Positions 1 through 8,624 of a stretch of 64,000 nucleotides of DNA are shown in pieces (positions within the stretch are counted from its first letter, which is position 1; every line of letters starts with the position of its first letter). Location: NCBI GenBank assembly GCA_044353165.1, contig JBILCM010000003.1, positions 1-64,000 on the forward strand, given 5' to 3'. A program made the translations under genes and the position numbers. The notes beneath the pieces are model-generated. The model searched no databases and had not been told where the DNA came from. It saw only the letters and a list, made by a program, of their open reading frames with translations. Source of the stretch: JBILCM01 sp044353165 (GTDB lineage Bacteria; Bacillota; Bacilli; Paenibacillales; YIM-B00363).

Positions 1-125
1 GATTGCTCACCATATCATGTTGTTTCGTACTCGTTGTTCAGTTTTCAAGGAGCAACTTCGCCACCGTCTCACGGGCGACTTTTATATCCTATCACATCCC
101 TTTTACCGTTTGCAACTGTTATTTT
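1..125 (-). promoter_or_regulatory. leader region of an rRNA operon (16S lies left of window)
   Basis: Read on the minus strand, positions 48-30 give TTGAAAACTGAACAACGAG, the box typical of Bacillales rRNA leaders and spacers. It is preceded by an imperfect hairpin at 59-77. A candidate promoter upstream (TTGCAA at 110-115, TAGGAT at 86-91, 18-base spacer) is weak. No rRNA gene itself is in the window, so this is inference from the leader motif. Confidence 0.5.
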
Positions 126-692
126 TTACTTGATCATTTCGATCAATTGTAGGTATTCTGCCTCACTTAAATAAGCTCTTAAGATGTGCGAAACTTGCCG
201 TAACTCTTCTGTTGTAATGCCGCTTTCTAAGAGGATCGATAATTTCTCCACTTCTTCTGGGGGCACTTTCTTGGATAGTAAAGTAAAAATCTCCATCCGA
301 TCTTGGGCGGTCAAATTCGTTTTCTTCTCATTTAATTCATCCGCTGAGAACAAGATCTCCGTATCATCAACTTCTGACACAACGCTCGGATTCAATTGTC
401 CAATGACCGGAAGTACATTCTCTAATGGTTCGCCCTCAGGCGGCTCGTTTGATTGAATTGGCGTTTCAACCGTCTGCTCCGGTGCTGGTGTATTCTGATT
501 TTCATTATGATCCGAAAACAGGGATGCCATCATTTCCGACATGGACACCGGCCGCATCATCCCTTCCACTCCCATAGAACGGATCACTTGCTGTATATAT
601 GTATTAACCACGACCCATGTAGTCGCCAATGATACGCTCGTTACTAACATGCTGACGACAATCATTTTCAAACTCCAAAATAACAGCTTCAT
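126..692 (-). CDS. membrane-anchored hypothetical protein downstream of purA
   Basis: This is a protein of 188 residues that I cannot assign to a named family. The chosen ATG at 692 starts MKLLFWSLKMIVV; an upstream in-frame ATG at 785 would add 31 residues that look non-coding. Residues of about 8-30 form one hydrophobic segment, followed by a Met-rich stretch and a long acidic, Pro- and Glu-rich extracytoplasmic or cytoplasmic tail. The C-terminal 60 residues are helical and charged. It follows purA on the same strand after a weak hairpin, so it may be partly co-transcribed. Its function is unknown. Confidence 0.6.
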   Translation of the reverse strand: MKLLFWSLKMIVVSMLVTSVSLATTWVVVNTYIQQVIRSMGVEGMMRPVSMSEMMASLFSDHNENQNTPAPEQTVETPIQSNEPPEGEPLENVLPVIGQLNPSVVSEVDDTEILFSADELNEKKTNLTAQDRMEIFTLLSKKVPPEEVEKLSILLESGITTEELRQVSHILRAYLSEAEYLQLIEMIK

Positions 693-769
693 GCACCTTG
701 CAGCCCCCGTCCTCGTTGCGACTGTTCTATCTCCATTATGGACGGAAGTGATCAATCTAAAACAATAAA

Positions 770-796
770 CCCCCTGACCACACAAGGGACAGAGGG
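770..796 (-). terminator. weak terminator-like hairpin after purA
   Basis: On the minus strand CCCTCTG (796-790) pairs with CAGGGGG (776-770) with one G-T pair, followed by an interrupted T tract (TTTATTG). It lies just after the purA stop codon. The loop is long and the T run poor, so termination may be partial. Confidence 0.4.
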
Positions 797-810
797 TAGA
801 AAGTTATTGA

Positions 811-2097
811 TTATACGTATACGGGTCTGACGAGATGGGTTTGCTCCCGATTCCTTCCCACAGAAAAAATGGTTATAGGAATACCTGTCAACTCAGCCAC
901 ACGCTCCACATATCGCCGTGTATTTTCCGGCAAATCATCTAAAGATTGCACATGAGACAAGTCTTCATGCCACCCTGGCATTTCTTCGTAAACCGCCTCA
1001 CATTGGGCCAACACACGCAAATTCGAAGGATAGTAGTCAATGATTTCCCCATTGTAACGATAGGAGGTGCATATCTTAACGGTGTCTAGCCCCGATAATA
1101 CGTCAAGCGAATTCAGTGATAAACCTGTAATGCCGCTGACCCGACGCGCATGGCGAACAACCACGCTGTCAAACCAACCCACACGGCGAGGACGCCCAGT
1201 CACTGTACCATATTCATGGCCACGCTCACGAATATCGCTACCGATCTGATTCAACAATTCCGTAGGAAACGGGCCATCGCCTACACGCGTTGTGTACGAT
1301 TTTGCCACGCCAATAATCTGATGGATTTTCGTCGGACCGACTCCGGATCCTATACATACGCCTCCTGCAGAAGGATTGGAAGATGTCACATAAGGGTAAG
1401 TCCCATGATCGATATCGAGCATAACACCCTGAGCACCTTCGAACAACACCCTTCGTCCCTCATCAATCGCCTGATTTAGAATAAATGAAGTATCTGTTAC
1501 ATAAGGACGAAGTTGTTCTGCATATCCTAAGTATTCTGCAAGAATGGATTCCGCATCAACGCCATCTGCACTGTAAACAAGCTGTAAAATCTGATTCTTT
1601 TCTTGTACGATGGTTCGTAACTTGCGTTCAAATTCAGCTGGATCAAGCAGGTCACTTATGCGAATTCCGGCACGAGCTGCTTTGTCCATATAGGCTGGAC
1701 CGATGCCCTTCTTGGTCGTCCCAATTTTGTCCGTACCTTTGCGATCTTCTTCCAATCCGTCCAGAATCAAATGATACGGCATGATCAAGTGTGCCCGATC
1801 GCTGATTTTTAAATTTTTCGTTGAAAATCCATTGTCATGGATGTACTGAATCTCTTCGATTAACGCTTTCGGATTAATGACCATTCCATTGCCGATGACG
1901 CATAGTTTCTCATGATAGAAAATACCTGATGGGATCATCGTAAGTTTGTATTTATGATTTTTGATCATAATCGTATGTCCGGCGTTATTGCCCCCTTGAT
2001 AGCGAGCTACGACTTCAGCGGTTTCCGCAAGATAATCGGTAATTTTTCCTTTGCCCTCGTCGCCCCATTGTGTTCCTACCACAACAACTGTTGACAT
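811..2097 (-). CDS. purA: adenylosuccinate synthetase
   Basis: PurA joins IMP and aspartate using GTP to give adenylosuccinate, the first committed step to AMP. The 428 residues match the usual length. The phosphate-binding loop GDEGKGK is at residues 12-18, NNAGHT near 38, the IMP-binding GTTKKGIGPAY near 126, and DIDHGTYPYVTSSN near 230. The start ATG is preceded by the ribosome-binding sequence AAGGGGGGAT. A strong promoter lies directly upstream and the gene seems to be its own unit, possibly reading into the hypothetical gene behind it. No purine riboswitch is evident in its short leader. Confidence 0.98.
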   Translation of the reverse strand: MSTVVVVGTQWGDEGKGKITDYLAETAEVVARYQGGNNAGHTIMIKNHKYKLTMIPSGIFYHEKLCVIGNGMVINPKALIEEIQYIHDNGFSTKNLKISDRAHLIMPYHLILDGLEEDRKGTDKIGTTKKGIGPAYMDKAARAGIRISDLLDPAEFERKLRTIVQEKNQILQLVYSADGVDAESILAEYLGYAEQLRPYVTDTSFILNQAIDEGRRVLFEGAQGVMLDIDHGTYPYVTSSNPSAGGVCIGSGVGPTKIHQIIGVAKSYTTRVGDGPFPTELLNQIGSDIRERGHEYGTVTGRPRRVGWFDSVVVRHARRVSGITGLSLNSLDVLSGLDTVKICTSYRYNGEIIDYYPSNLRVLAQCEAVYEEMPGWHEDLSHVQSLDDLPENTRRYVERVAELTGIPITIFSVGRNREQTHLVRPVYV

Positions 2098-2133
2098 GAG
2101 CGATCCCCCCTTGGGTCAATTTTGAGCATTCTT

Positions 2134-2162
2134 AGTGTATAAATCATTAGAAAAAATGTCAA
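2134..2162 (-). promoter_or_regulatory. sigma-A-type promoter of purA
   Basis: On the minus strand TTGACA (2162-2157) and TACACT (2139-2134) are separated by exactly 17 bases, about 35 bases upstream of the purA start. Confidence 0.7.
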
Positions 2163-2193
2163 CGAAAATCCGAACATATAGGTGAAAATGTTA

Positions 2194-3564
2194 TTATATC
2201 GCAGCAGAATAAGACTCGGTGTGTTTTCGGTCTAATGAAACGAATTTATTGATGTTTTTCAAAAATACAAGTTCAACCGTACCTACGGGTCCATTACGTT
2301 GTTTGGCGATAATGATTTCAATAATGTTTTTCTTTTCTGAATCGGGGTTATAATAATCATCACGGTATAGGAATGCGACAATATCGGCATCTTGCTCAAT
2401 GGAACCTGATTCCCGCAAATCGGATAACATCGGCTTTTTGTCGTTGCGTTGCTCTACGCTTCGGCTTAGCTGAGACAGCGCAATGACCGGAACTTCAAGT
2501 TCTCTAGCAATTTGCTTTAATGTCCTTGAAATTTCAGAAACTTCTTGTTGCCGGTTTTCGCCAGACTTGCTTCGACCTGAAATCAGCTGTAAATAATCGA
2601 CAAGAACAATGCCCAGCCCTTTCTCCTTCTTGAGTCTGCGGCATTTGGCCCGAATTTCTGCCACAGAAATTGCAGGTGTATCATCAATAAAAATCTCGGC
2701 TTCGGATAACGTACCGATGGCCATTGTAAGCTTTTCCCAATCGTCGCCTTCGAGTTGCCCATTGCGCATACGCCCGGCATCTACGTTCGCTTCCGCACAA
2801 ATAATCCGTTGTACGAGTTGTGAAGCAGACATTTCGAGCGAGAAGATGGCGACAACTTGTTTGGACCGTACCGCCACATTCTGTGCGATATTGAGTGCAA
2901 AGGCGGTTTTCCCTACTGACGGCCGCGCAGCAACGATAATCAAATCATTACGTTGAAAACCAGACGTCATCTTGTCCAGATCAGGAAACCCCGATGGTAT
3001 GCCTGTTGTTTGACCACGTTGGTTGTACAAGGACTCGACCCGTTCGAAAACCTCCATGAGCACTTCTTTAATTGAAACAAATCCGCTACCCGATTTACGC
3101 TTCGAAATTTCGAGAATTCGGCTTTCTGCAACACTGAGCAATTCCTGTACATCATCTGCGCCTGAATACCCGTTTGACACGATCTCTGTTGCCGTTCGGA
3201 TTAATTTGCGCATCATCGACTTCTCTTCGACAATCTGAGCGTAGTATTGTACATTAGCGGCCGTTGGCACAGCTCTAGCTAGCTCAGTTAAATATTGAAC
3301 GCCGCCGACGGCATCAAGTTGTTGCATGGTCTGCAATTGTGTAGCCAGTGTAATCAAGTCAATCGGTTGATTGTGTTGATGGAGTGTTTCCATCGCCTCA
3401 TATATAAGCCGATGCGATTCTCTGTAAAAATCGTTTGAATGTAGCAACTCCATCACTGTGATGATCACGATGCTGTCAAGCAGAATGGCCCCTAATACAG
3501 CTTGTTCCGCTTCCAGATGCTGTGGCGGAATACGGTCAAAAGCAAGTTCGCCGTTAGTTATCAT
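2194..3564 (-). CDS. dnaB: replicative DNA helicase
   Basis: This is the hexameric DnaB-family helicase that opens the replication fork (called dnaC in B. subtilis). It has 456 residues with the N-terminal primase-interaction domain (PPQHLEAEQAVLGAILLD near residue 13) and a RecA-like motor. Walker A is AARPSVGKTAF near residue 211, Walker B is VLVDYLQLI, and the motif ALSQLSRSVEQR follows. The ATG overlaps the stop codon of rplI (ATGA), so the two are translationally coupled. It is the last gene of the yybS-gdpP-rplI-dnaB unit. The purA promoter lies behind it. Confidence 0.97.
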   Translation of the reverse strand: MITNGELAFDRIPPQHLEAEQAVLGAILLDSIVIITVMELLHSNDFYRESHRLIYEAMETLHQHNQPIDLITLATQLQTMQQLDAVGGVQYLTELARAVPTAANVQYYAQIVEEKSMMRKLIRTATEIVSNGYSGADDVQELLSVAESRILEISKRKSGSGFVSIKEVLMEVFERVESLYNQRGQTTGIPSGFPDLDKMTSGFQRNDLIIVAARPSVGKTAFALNIAQNVAVRSKQVVAIFSLEMSASQLVQRIICAEANVDAGRMRNGQLEGDDWEKLTMAIGTLSEAEIFIDDTPAISVAEIRAKCRRLKKEKGLGIVLVDYLQLISGRSKSGENRQQEVSEISRTLKQIARELEVPVIALSQLSRSVEQRNDKKPMLSDLRESGSIEQDADIVAFLYRDDYYNPDSEKKNIIEIIIAKQRNGPVGTVELVFLKNINKFVSLDRKHTESYSAAI

Positions 3565-4010
3565 TGCGTACCTTCCACAACATGCACGTGCAGTGTAGCT
3601 GTCACCTCAGGATGCAGTTTTACCGGTACTTGCATAACCCCGAGGGAACGAATCGGATCTTCAAGCAAGATTTTACGCTTGTCCAACTTAAATTTCATTC
3701 GCTCCAATTCATCGGCAATTTGTTTGTTCGTAATAGAACCGAATAACCGTCCGTTATCCCCTGATTTTGCATGAAGTTTCACTTGAATTTGCCCGATGGT
3801 TTTGGCCAGCTGCAATGCTTCTTCCTTCTCTTGATCCTTACGACGCAGTTCAGCCTGTTTCTGATTTTCTATAGTTTTTACGTTACCCTGCGAAGCATGC
3901 TTTGCCAAGCCGCGTGGAATGAGAAAATTCAACGCGTACCCCTCGGAAACGTCTTTCATCTCACCCTTCTTTCCTTGGCCTTTGACATCCTGCATAAATA
4001 TCACTTTCAT
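3561..4010 (-). CDS. rplI: 50S ribosomal protein L9
   Basis: L9 binds domain V of 23S rRNA near the L1 stalk and influences reading-frame maintenance. The 149 residues show the family start MKVIFMQDVKGQGKKGEMKD and NFLIPRGLA, a long charged connecting helix (about residues 40-75), and a C-terminal domain containing SGDNGRLFGSIT. The ribosome-binding site is GGGAGGG. It overlaps gdpP upstream and dnaB downstream by four bases each, as in other Bacillales. Confidence 0.97.
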   Translation of the reverse strand: MKVIFMQDVKGQGKKGEMKDVSEGYALNFLIPRGLAKHASQGNVKTIENQKQAELRRKDQEKEEALQLAKTIGQIQVKLHAKSGDNGRLFGSITNKQIADELERMKFKLDKRKILLEDPIRSLGVMQVPVKLHPEVTATLHVHVVEGTQ

Positions 4011-5968
4011 GATGATAAACCCTCCCGTTCTTCATATTCATCGAGTATTGAAATCAATCGATCGGTTGCTTGTTTAACTGTGCCATCAATCTGTGTGGCA
4101 GCATTCGTTAAATGCCCGCCGCCGCCGAGTTGCTCCATTAAAACTTGTACATTTACTTGTCCCAAAGATCTTGCGCTAATCCCAATCCATCCATCTGACC
4201 GTTCACTGACAACGAAAGATGCGACGATGCCATGCATATTTAAAAGTGTATCAGCAACCTGAGCAATGAGAAGTTGTGCGTATCGCTGACCAGGAGCTGT
4301 AGTGGCGACAACATAATGTTTGCGCACAATCTGAGCGTTCCGCATGATGTCGGCTTTCTTCAAATAATCGCTAAGATCGTCTTTAAGCAGACGTTGGATC
4401 ACGTTCGAATCCGCACCGTTGCGACGCAAGAAAGAAGCTGCCTCGAATGTTCTTGATCCCGTACGAACAGAAAAACTTCGCGTATCCGTAACTATGCCTG
4501 CAAGAAGCGCTGTAGATTCAAGCACACCAACATGCAATCCATCCTGAATATATTGCAACAACTCCGTCACCAATTCACATGTCGATGAAGCATAAGGTTC
4601 CATGTATATTAATGTGGCTTCACTTATGAACTCTTCACCTCGGCGGTGGTGATCGATAACAACGATTCGCTTTGTCTGTGAAATGAGTTTCGGTTCTGCC
4701 AGCAGGGATAATTTATGGGTGTCAACAACAACAGCAAGGGAACGATTGGTCATAAGCTCCAATGCTTGATTGGGTGAAATAAATCTTGAAATCGTTTCGT
4801 CATCTTCTGATACCCACTCTATGAGTCTTTCAATGGAGGGATTGACATCTTCTAGCACGATATAAGAAGGTATTCCGAACACATCGGCTGCTTTCATCAT
4901 TCCTAATGCAGCTCCGATAGAGTCCATGTCAGGCGCTTTATGCCCCATGATCATCACATTCTGACTCTCTTTAATCAAATCTCGCAATGCATGGGAGATG
5001 ACTCTGGCCCGAACCCGAGTCCGCTTCTCCACAGCGTTAGATCGGCCGCCATAAAAACTAACACGATCGCCCATTTTCACAGCAACTTGATCGCCGCCTC
5101 TACCAAGAGCAATATCCAAGCTCATCTGCGCGGCTTGGCCAAGCTTGATATAGTCGTTAAGCCCTCCTGCGATGCCAATACTGAGCGTGACGGGCAATTT
5201 AAGATGATGTGTTGCCTCTTTGACTTCATCCAACAGATCGAATCGACTTTGTTCCAAGGCACCCAATTGTTTGTTGCTAAACAGTAACAGAAAACGATCA
5301 GATGAAGTGCGACGCAAGTAGGAATGGTGCCGCAACGCCCACTCATTGATTACATTAACTACACTGGCCATCATGATGCCACGCGAGTGATCATCCATGC
5401 CCTGCGTCACTTCATCTACATTATCAAGTACGATCAACCCTAGAACAATTTTGTCTTCGTCATATTTTTTGGACAATGTCGTAATTTCTGTATAATCTGT
5501 GAAATAGAGCAGTCTTTCTTCGGACTTCACAATCACCCGATAGCTTCTCTTACCAATAGCTAAATCTATAGCCAATTCTTTATCTTTGAAGGGCTTAATA
5601 GCGGGCCACAACGTTTGGAGAGATTCACCAATGAGAATTTCTCGGTTCATCATTGTATTAATGAAGGGGTTGCACCATTCCACTTTCTTCTCTTCATCGA
5701 ATAAGACTATGCCGATCGGTAACTCAGAAATCACTTCATGCGCTGCCCGTTTCACACGATGAGACACTGTCGCAATGTATTGAATTAATTGCTTGCGGTG
5801 CTTTCGTTCCGCTCGCACAACATATCCGCCTAAACCTATCAATATAACAACGACGATTGCGCCAACAATCCATGAAATAAAGAAAAGGACGAATGACATA
5901 CAAAAAAGAGCCAAGAAAAGAATCAACGAATGAAAGCTTACCCATCTGCCGCTTATCCATTCTGGCAT
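4007..5968 (-). CDS. gdpP: cyclic-di-AMP phosphodiesterase GdpP (YybT)
   Basis: This membrane enzyme hydrolyses c-di-AMP and so affects cell-wall, potassium and beta-lactam responses. The 653 residues carry two transmembrane helices (about 12-50), a PAS-like domain (about 75-150), a degenerate GGDEF domain (about 170-300, ending near LSIGIAGG), and the catalytic DHH-DHHA1 module. The module shows MGHKAPDMDSIGAALG near 341, VVVDTHK, VVIDHHRRG and the C-terminal GGGGHLTNAATQ. All metal-binding motifs are present, so it should be active. It is sandwiched between yybS and rplI, overlapping rplI by four bases. Confidence 0.95.
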   Translation of the reverse strand: MPEWISGRWVSFHSLILFLALFCMSFVLFFISWIVGAIVVVILIGLGGYVVRAERKHRKQLIQYIATVSHRVKRAAHEVISELPIGIVLFDEEKKVEWCNPFINTMMNREILIGESLQTLWPAIKPFKDKELAIDLAIGKRSYRVIVKSEERLLYFTDYTEITTLSKKYDEDKIVLGLIVLDNVDEVTQGMDDHSRGIMMASVVNVINEWALRHHSYLRRTSSDRFLLLFSNKQLGALEQSRFDLLDEVKEATHHLKLPVTLSIGIAGGLNDYIKLGQAAQMSLDIALGRGGDQVAVKMGDRVSFYGGRSNAVEKRTRVRARVISHALRDLIKESQNVMIMGHKAPDMDSIGAALGMMKAADVFGIPSYIVLEDVNPSIERLIEWVSEDDETISRFISPNQALELMTNRSLAVVVDTHKLSLLAEPKLISQTKRIVVIDHHRRGEEFISEATLIYMEPYASSTCELVTELLQYIQDGLHVGVLESTALLAGIVTDTRSFSVRTGSRTFEAASFLRRNGADSNVIQRLLKDDLSDYLKKADIMRNAQIVRKHYVVATTAPGQRYAQLLIAQVADTLLNMHGIVASFVVSERSDGWIGISARSLGQVNVQVLMEQLGGGGHLTNAATQIDGTVKQATDRLISILDEYEEREGLSS

Positions 5969-5989
5969 ACTTCTCCCGCACCCCTTTCT

Positions 5990-6931
5990 TTAGGATTTAC
6001 GAATTCGATCTCTCAAAGGAAATGCTGTATCAAAAACCCCTAACAAACTCATAGCCGTAAACATAATGGGGGACATCAAGATCAATGCAACAATTCCAAC
6101 CCAAGGAATCCAAATTCTGCGTTTGGTGTAACCCACAAAAAATAGGAAAGAAATGCCTTGCACGACAAAAACAAACGTCATGATGGGCACCAAATTCACA
6201 ATCGCCGTGGTCAAGAATGATCCCGTTTCTTTAACGATAAATAAATCAATGAGCAGGGCAATAAGATAAATCCAAACGAATGAACGCTTAAGTTTCCACT
6301 CTCGAATCGGCTTTAATCCAGGAATCTCCGTACCCGTGCGGTTGCAAATCATTCGGGCAATACCGTGTGTAAACACGGTGAGTAGGAACGAGGTCGCAAT
6401 CAAATAAAAGGGAATCATCATCACAGCGAGCTTTACGACTTCCGCAATCGTTATTTCCGTAAACAAATCTTGAAACGATGTGGGCATGGATGCCATACCC
6501 TCTTGAATCATCTCGGTGACACTGCGGTTCATATCAAATCCTAACCAGGTAGAAAGCATTAACACAATTAAAAACAAACTAAGGCACGTAATAATTCCAT
6601 TGCGAATAACAAGTTTGGCCTGGAATTGTCTTCGATAACTTTCAGCCATAACCACGGCAGGAATGAGGAGAAACACGGCAATAGAAACCCACAATACGGT
6701 TAAATTGTTCCCGATGAACATTGCACCTAATGCCAGCGAAATAGCCACAGTAATACTGAAGACTTTAGGGGATGTCTTTAAATACAAGATTACAGCAGGG
6801 ACAAGAGCAATCCAGACGGTAATGATCATGAGTGGCGTTAACAGTGACACTAGAATTAGCAAGTATATCGATCCCCATATCAATCCTTGCTTCCACGGAT
6901 CCATCCGTTGTATCGATGACAATTCATTCAC
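5990..6931 (-). CDS. yybS: YybS family membrane protein (DUF2232)
   Basis: This is a polytopic membrane protein of 313 residues with about eight hydrophobic segments, matching the DUF2232/YybS family that sits before gdpP in Bacillales. The family is often described as S-component-like, but its substrate is unknown. The apparent start is GTG (GTG AAT GAA TTG) within a weak AGGTG ribosome-binding context. A downstream ATG at 6904 (MDPWKQGL) is a possible alternative. It is first in the yybS-gdpP-rplI-dnaB unit, behind an extended -10 promoter. Confidence 0.85.
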   Translation of the reverse strand: MNELSSIQRMDPWKQGLIWGSIYLLILVSLLTPLMIITVWIALVPAVILYLKTSPKVFSITVAISLALGAMFIGNNLTVLWVSIAVFLLIPAVVMAESYRRQFQAKLVIRNGIITCLSLFLIVLMLSTWLGFDMNRSVTEMIQEGMASMPTSFQDLFTEITIAEVVKLAVMMIPFYLIATSFLLTVFTHGIARMICNRTGTEIPGLKPIREWKLKRSFVWIYLIALLIDLFIVKETGSFLTTAIVNLVPIMTFVFVVQGISFLFFVGYTKRRIWIPWVGIVALILMSPIMFTAMSLLGVFDTAFPLRDRIRKS

Positions 6932-6955
6932 CTACCATTAGGTTTTCTGTACTTC

Positions 6956-6970
6956 ATTATAACACAACTA
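6956..6970 (-). promoter_or_regulatory. extended -10 promoter for yybS-gdpP-rplI-dnaB
   Basis: On the minus strand TGTTATAAT is a perfect -10 (TATAAT at 6961-6956) with the extended TGn element. No good -35 is visible at the right distance. It is about 25 bases upstream of yybS. Confidence 0.5.
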
Positions 6971-7005
6971 TTGCATACTATCGTTAGACGACCGTGAATG
7001 GGAAA

Positions 7006-7030
7006 GACCGCACTCCTTGGGAGCACGGTC
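7006..7030 (-). terminator. terminator-like hairpin after rpsR
   Basis: On the minus strand GACCG...CTCC-CAA-GGAG...CGGTC forms a GC-rich stem followed by TTTCCC, just after the rpsR stop. The T tract is short. Confidence 0.5.
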
Positions 7031-7044
7031 AATATAATCCAATG

Positions 7045-7347
7045 TTATTCCGTTGAGTATGGAATTAACGCCATCTGTCTCGAGCGTTTGATTGCAATTG
7101 TGAGCGCGCGTTGGTATTTTGCAGAAGTTCCTGTTACACGTCGCGGCAATATTTTGCCTCGCTCGCTAATGAACTTACGCAACAAATCAATGTCCTTATA
7201 ATCAATATGATTGATTTTGTTTGCTGTGAAATAACACACTTTGCGTCGCTTGCCGCTACGCTTGCCGCGTCCAAATTTACGCTCTCCACGGTCACCACGG
7301 TCACCACGGTCACCGCGGTCGCCTGATTGATATTGCTGTTCAGCCAT
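7045..7347 (-). CDS. rpsR: 30S ribosomal protein S18
   Basis: S18 sits on the platform of the small subunit next to S6. The conserved core (KVCYFTANKINHIDYKD, ISERGKILPRRVTGTSAKYQ) fills residues of about 35-90. The protein is 100 residues, longer than the usual 75-80, because its N-terminus holds four to five GDR/GER triplets encoded by a 9-base tandem repeat. It is the last gene of the rpsF-ssb-rpsR operon, with a terminator behind it. Confidence 0.96.
   Translation of the reverse strand: MAEQQYQSGDRGDRGDRGDRGERKFGRGKRSGKRRKVCYFTANKINHIDYKDIDLLRKFISERGKILPRRVTGTSAKYQRALTIAIKRSRQMALIPYSTE
7287..7323 (-). repeat. 9-bp tandem repeat within rpsR
   Basis: The plus strand reads about four units of the form CACGGTCAC, encoding the repeated GlyAspArg tract near the S18 N-terminus. 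Such a repeat can change copy number by slippage without breaking the frame. Confidence 0.85.
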
Positions 7348-7391
7348 GTAAATACAACTCCTCTCTACTGAGATTGTTTATTAGACTCGTG

Positions 7392-7874
7392 TTAAAAGGG
7401 TAAATCATCGTCTGAAACATCCACCGATTTACCTTCACCAAAAAAAGGGTCATAGTTGTTGTCGTTGCGTTGACCTTGTCCCATACGGGATCCACCTTGA
7501 GGCATAGGGCTTCCCCCGCTCGCGGCTTCACGCATAGAATCATCACGATCTCGGTTCGAAGACTCGAGAAATCTTACGTTGTCAGCTACAACTTCTGTGA
7601 CATACACGCGACGCCCTTCGCTGTTATCATAGTTTCGAACTTGAATCCTGCCTTCAACTGCAGCCAATCTACCTTTACGCAAATAGTTGGCGCAATTTTC
7701 CGCAGTCTGTCTCCATACGATAACCGGAATAAAATCCGCTTCTCGCTCACGCTGTTGGTTCGAATAAGGACGATCCACAGCTAGTGTGAATTGGGCAGTA
7801 GCTACACCACTGGGCGTATAGCGCAATTCGGGATCTTTGGTTAAACGGCCGATTAAAATCACACGGTTCAGCAA
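7392..7874 (-). CDS. ssb: single-stranded DNA-binding protein
   Basis: SSB coats single-stranded DNA and recruits repair and replication proteins through its C-terminal tip. The 160 residues begin MLNRVILIGRLTKDPELRYT, the OB-fold signature covers residues 1-105, and a Gly/Gln-rich linker leads to the acidic tip DDDLPF. It lies between rpsF and rpsR, the usual arrangement. Confidence 0.97.
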   Translation of the reverse strand: MLNRVILIGRLTKDPELRYTPSGVATAQFTLAVDRPYSNQQREREADFIPVIVWRQTAENCANYLRKGRLAAVEGRIQVRNYDNSEGRRVYVTEVVADNVRFLESSNRDRDDSMREAASGGSPMPQGGSRMGQGQRNDNNYDPFFGEGKSVDVSDDDLPF

Positions 7875-7913
7875 ATTTGCCCCTCCTCAACGTTGGATAC
7901 GCCTGTAAGTTCT

Positions 7914-8198
7914 TTAAGCTACGTCTTGAACGATCAAATGGCGGATGATTTCGTCTGAAATCCTCATCACCCGATCAAGTTCATTGACGACATCTACAGT
8001 GGCTGTAAAATTAACCAGCACGTAAATTCCATCACGATACTTGTTGATTTCATACGCAAGGCGGCGCTTACCCATCACGTTGTGTTTCGTGATTTCACCA
8101 CCGTTGTTCATAATGCCCTGGAATTTTTCTACTACAGCCTGGACGGCTTGCTCGTCCAAATCCGTTCGTACAATATACATGATTTCATACTTGCGCAT
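7914..8198 (-). CDS. rpsF: 30S ribosomal protein S6
   Basis: S6 is the partner of S18 on the 30S platform. It starts MRKYEIMYIVRTDLDEQA and is 94 residues. The ATG at 8198 is preceded by a perfect ribosome-binding site AAGGAGGTG at 8213-8205. An in-frame GTG three codons upstream lies inside that site and was rejected. It is first in the rpsF-ssb-rpsR operon. Confidence 0.96.
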   Translation of the reverse strand: MRKYEIMYIVRTDLDEQAVQAVVEKFQGIMNNGGEITKHNVMGKRRLAYEINKYRDGIYVLVNFTATVDVVNELDRVMRISDEIIRHLIVQDVA

Positions 8199-8229
8199 AA
8201 ATTTCACCTCCTTATGGACTATGGCCCCT

Positions 8230-8271
8230 GCTGAATCAGCGGAGCAAGGAGCGAGTTGTCTTTAAACTCGC
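8230..8271 (-). promoter_or_regulatory. structured rpsF leader, candidate S6:S18 binding site
   Basis: The untranslated leader holds two inverted repeats: GCGAGTT / AACTCGC (8251-8271) and GCTGA / TCAGC (8230-8240). The S6:S18 leader motif is known upstream of rpsF in many bacteria. The location fits, but I cannot confirm the specific bulge by eye. Confidence 0.35.
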
Positions 8272-8281
8272 GACAAACTCT

Positions 8282-8310
8282 AATATACCAAAATATAGGC
8301 AGAAAGTAAA
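8282..8310 (-). promoter_or_regulatory. promoter of the rpsF operon
   Basis: On the minus strand TTTACT (8310-8305) and TATATT (8287-8282) are 17 bases apart. It overlaps an inverted repeat ATAGGCA...TGCCTAT (8294-8316) that ends the small ORF upstream. Confidence 0.55.
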
Positions 8311-8313
8311 TGC

Positions 8314-8397
8314 CTATGACCAAGATCCCAAATGAGAAAAGTAACTTAACAAAACACCTATGAAGTACCATAAGATCATCGGTTCTGTTTCCTTCAT
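8314..8397 (-). CDS. 27-residue hydrophobic small protein (putative)
   Basis: On the minus strand an ATG at 8397 follows a good ribosome-binding site (GGGAGGAAG) and opens 27 codons: MKETEPMILWYFIGVLLSYF and seven further residues, then TAG. A short charged start followed by an aromatic, leucine-rich stretch suggests a membrane-inserted peptide. It sits between the tRNA-Ser gene and the rpsF promoter. I do not recognise it. Coding status rests on the ribosome-binding site and composition only. Confidence 0.45.
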   Translation of the reverse strand: MKETEPMILWYFIGVLLSYFSHLGSWS

Positions 8398-8533
8398 CTT
8401 ATCTTCCTCCCGAAATCACTGATGATATCTGGTGTTCATTGTATGCAATGGAACCTTGCATGTGCCGACAAAACAAAAGATCGATACAACCCCTGCCTAT
8501 CCGGCATGAATCGTATCGACGGTATGTGTATTA

Positions 8534-8624
8534 TGGCGGAAAGGGTGGGATTCGAACCCACGCACGCCTCGCGACGCCTAGTTGATTTCGAGTCAACCCC
8601 CTTGGGCCTCTTGGGTACCTTTCC
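8534..8624 (-). tRNA. tRNA-Ser (anticodon CGA)
   Basis: On the minus strand the acceptor GGAAAGG pairs with CCTTTCC, followed by G and an encoded CCA at 8536-8534. The T arm has GGTTCGAATCC and the anticodon loop is CTCGAAA, giving anticodon CGA for UCG. A long variable arm (GGCGTCGCGAGGCG region) is typical of serine tRNAs. Length is 91. Confidence 0.93.

Noticed and set aside
2098..2133. Purine riboswitch before purA
   Set aside because: The leader between promoter and start is too short for an aptamer and shows no such fold.
7111..7326. Plus-strand reading across rpsR
   Set aside because: It mirrors the tandem repeat in rpsR and has no ribosome-binding site. S18 on the other strand explains it.
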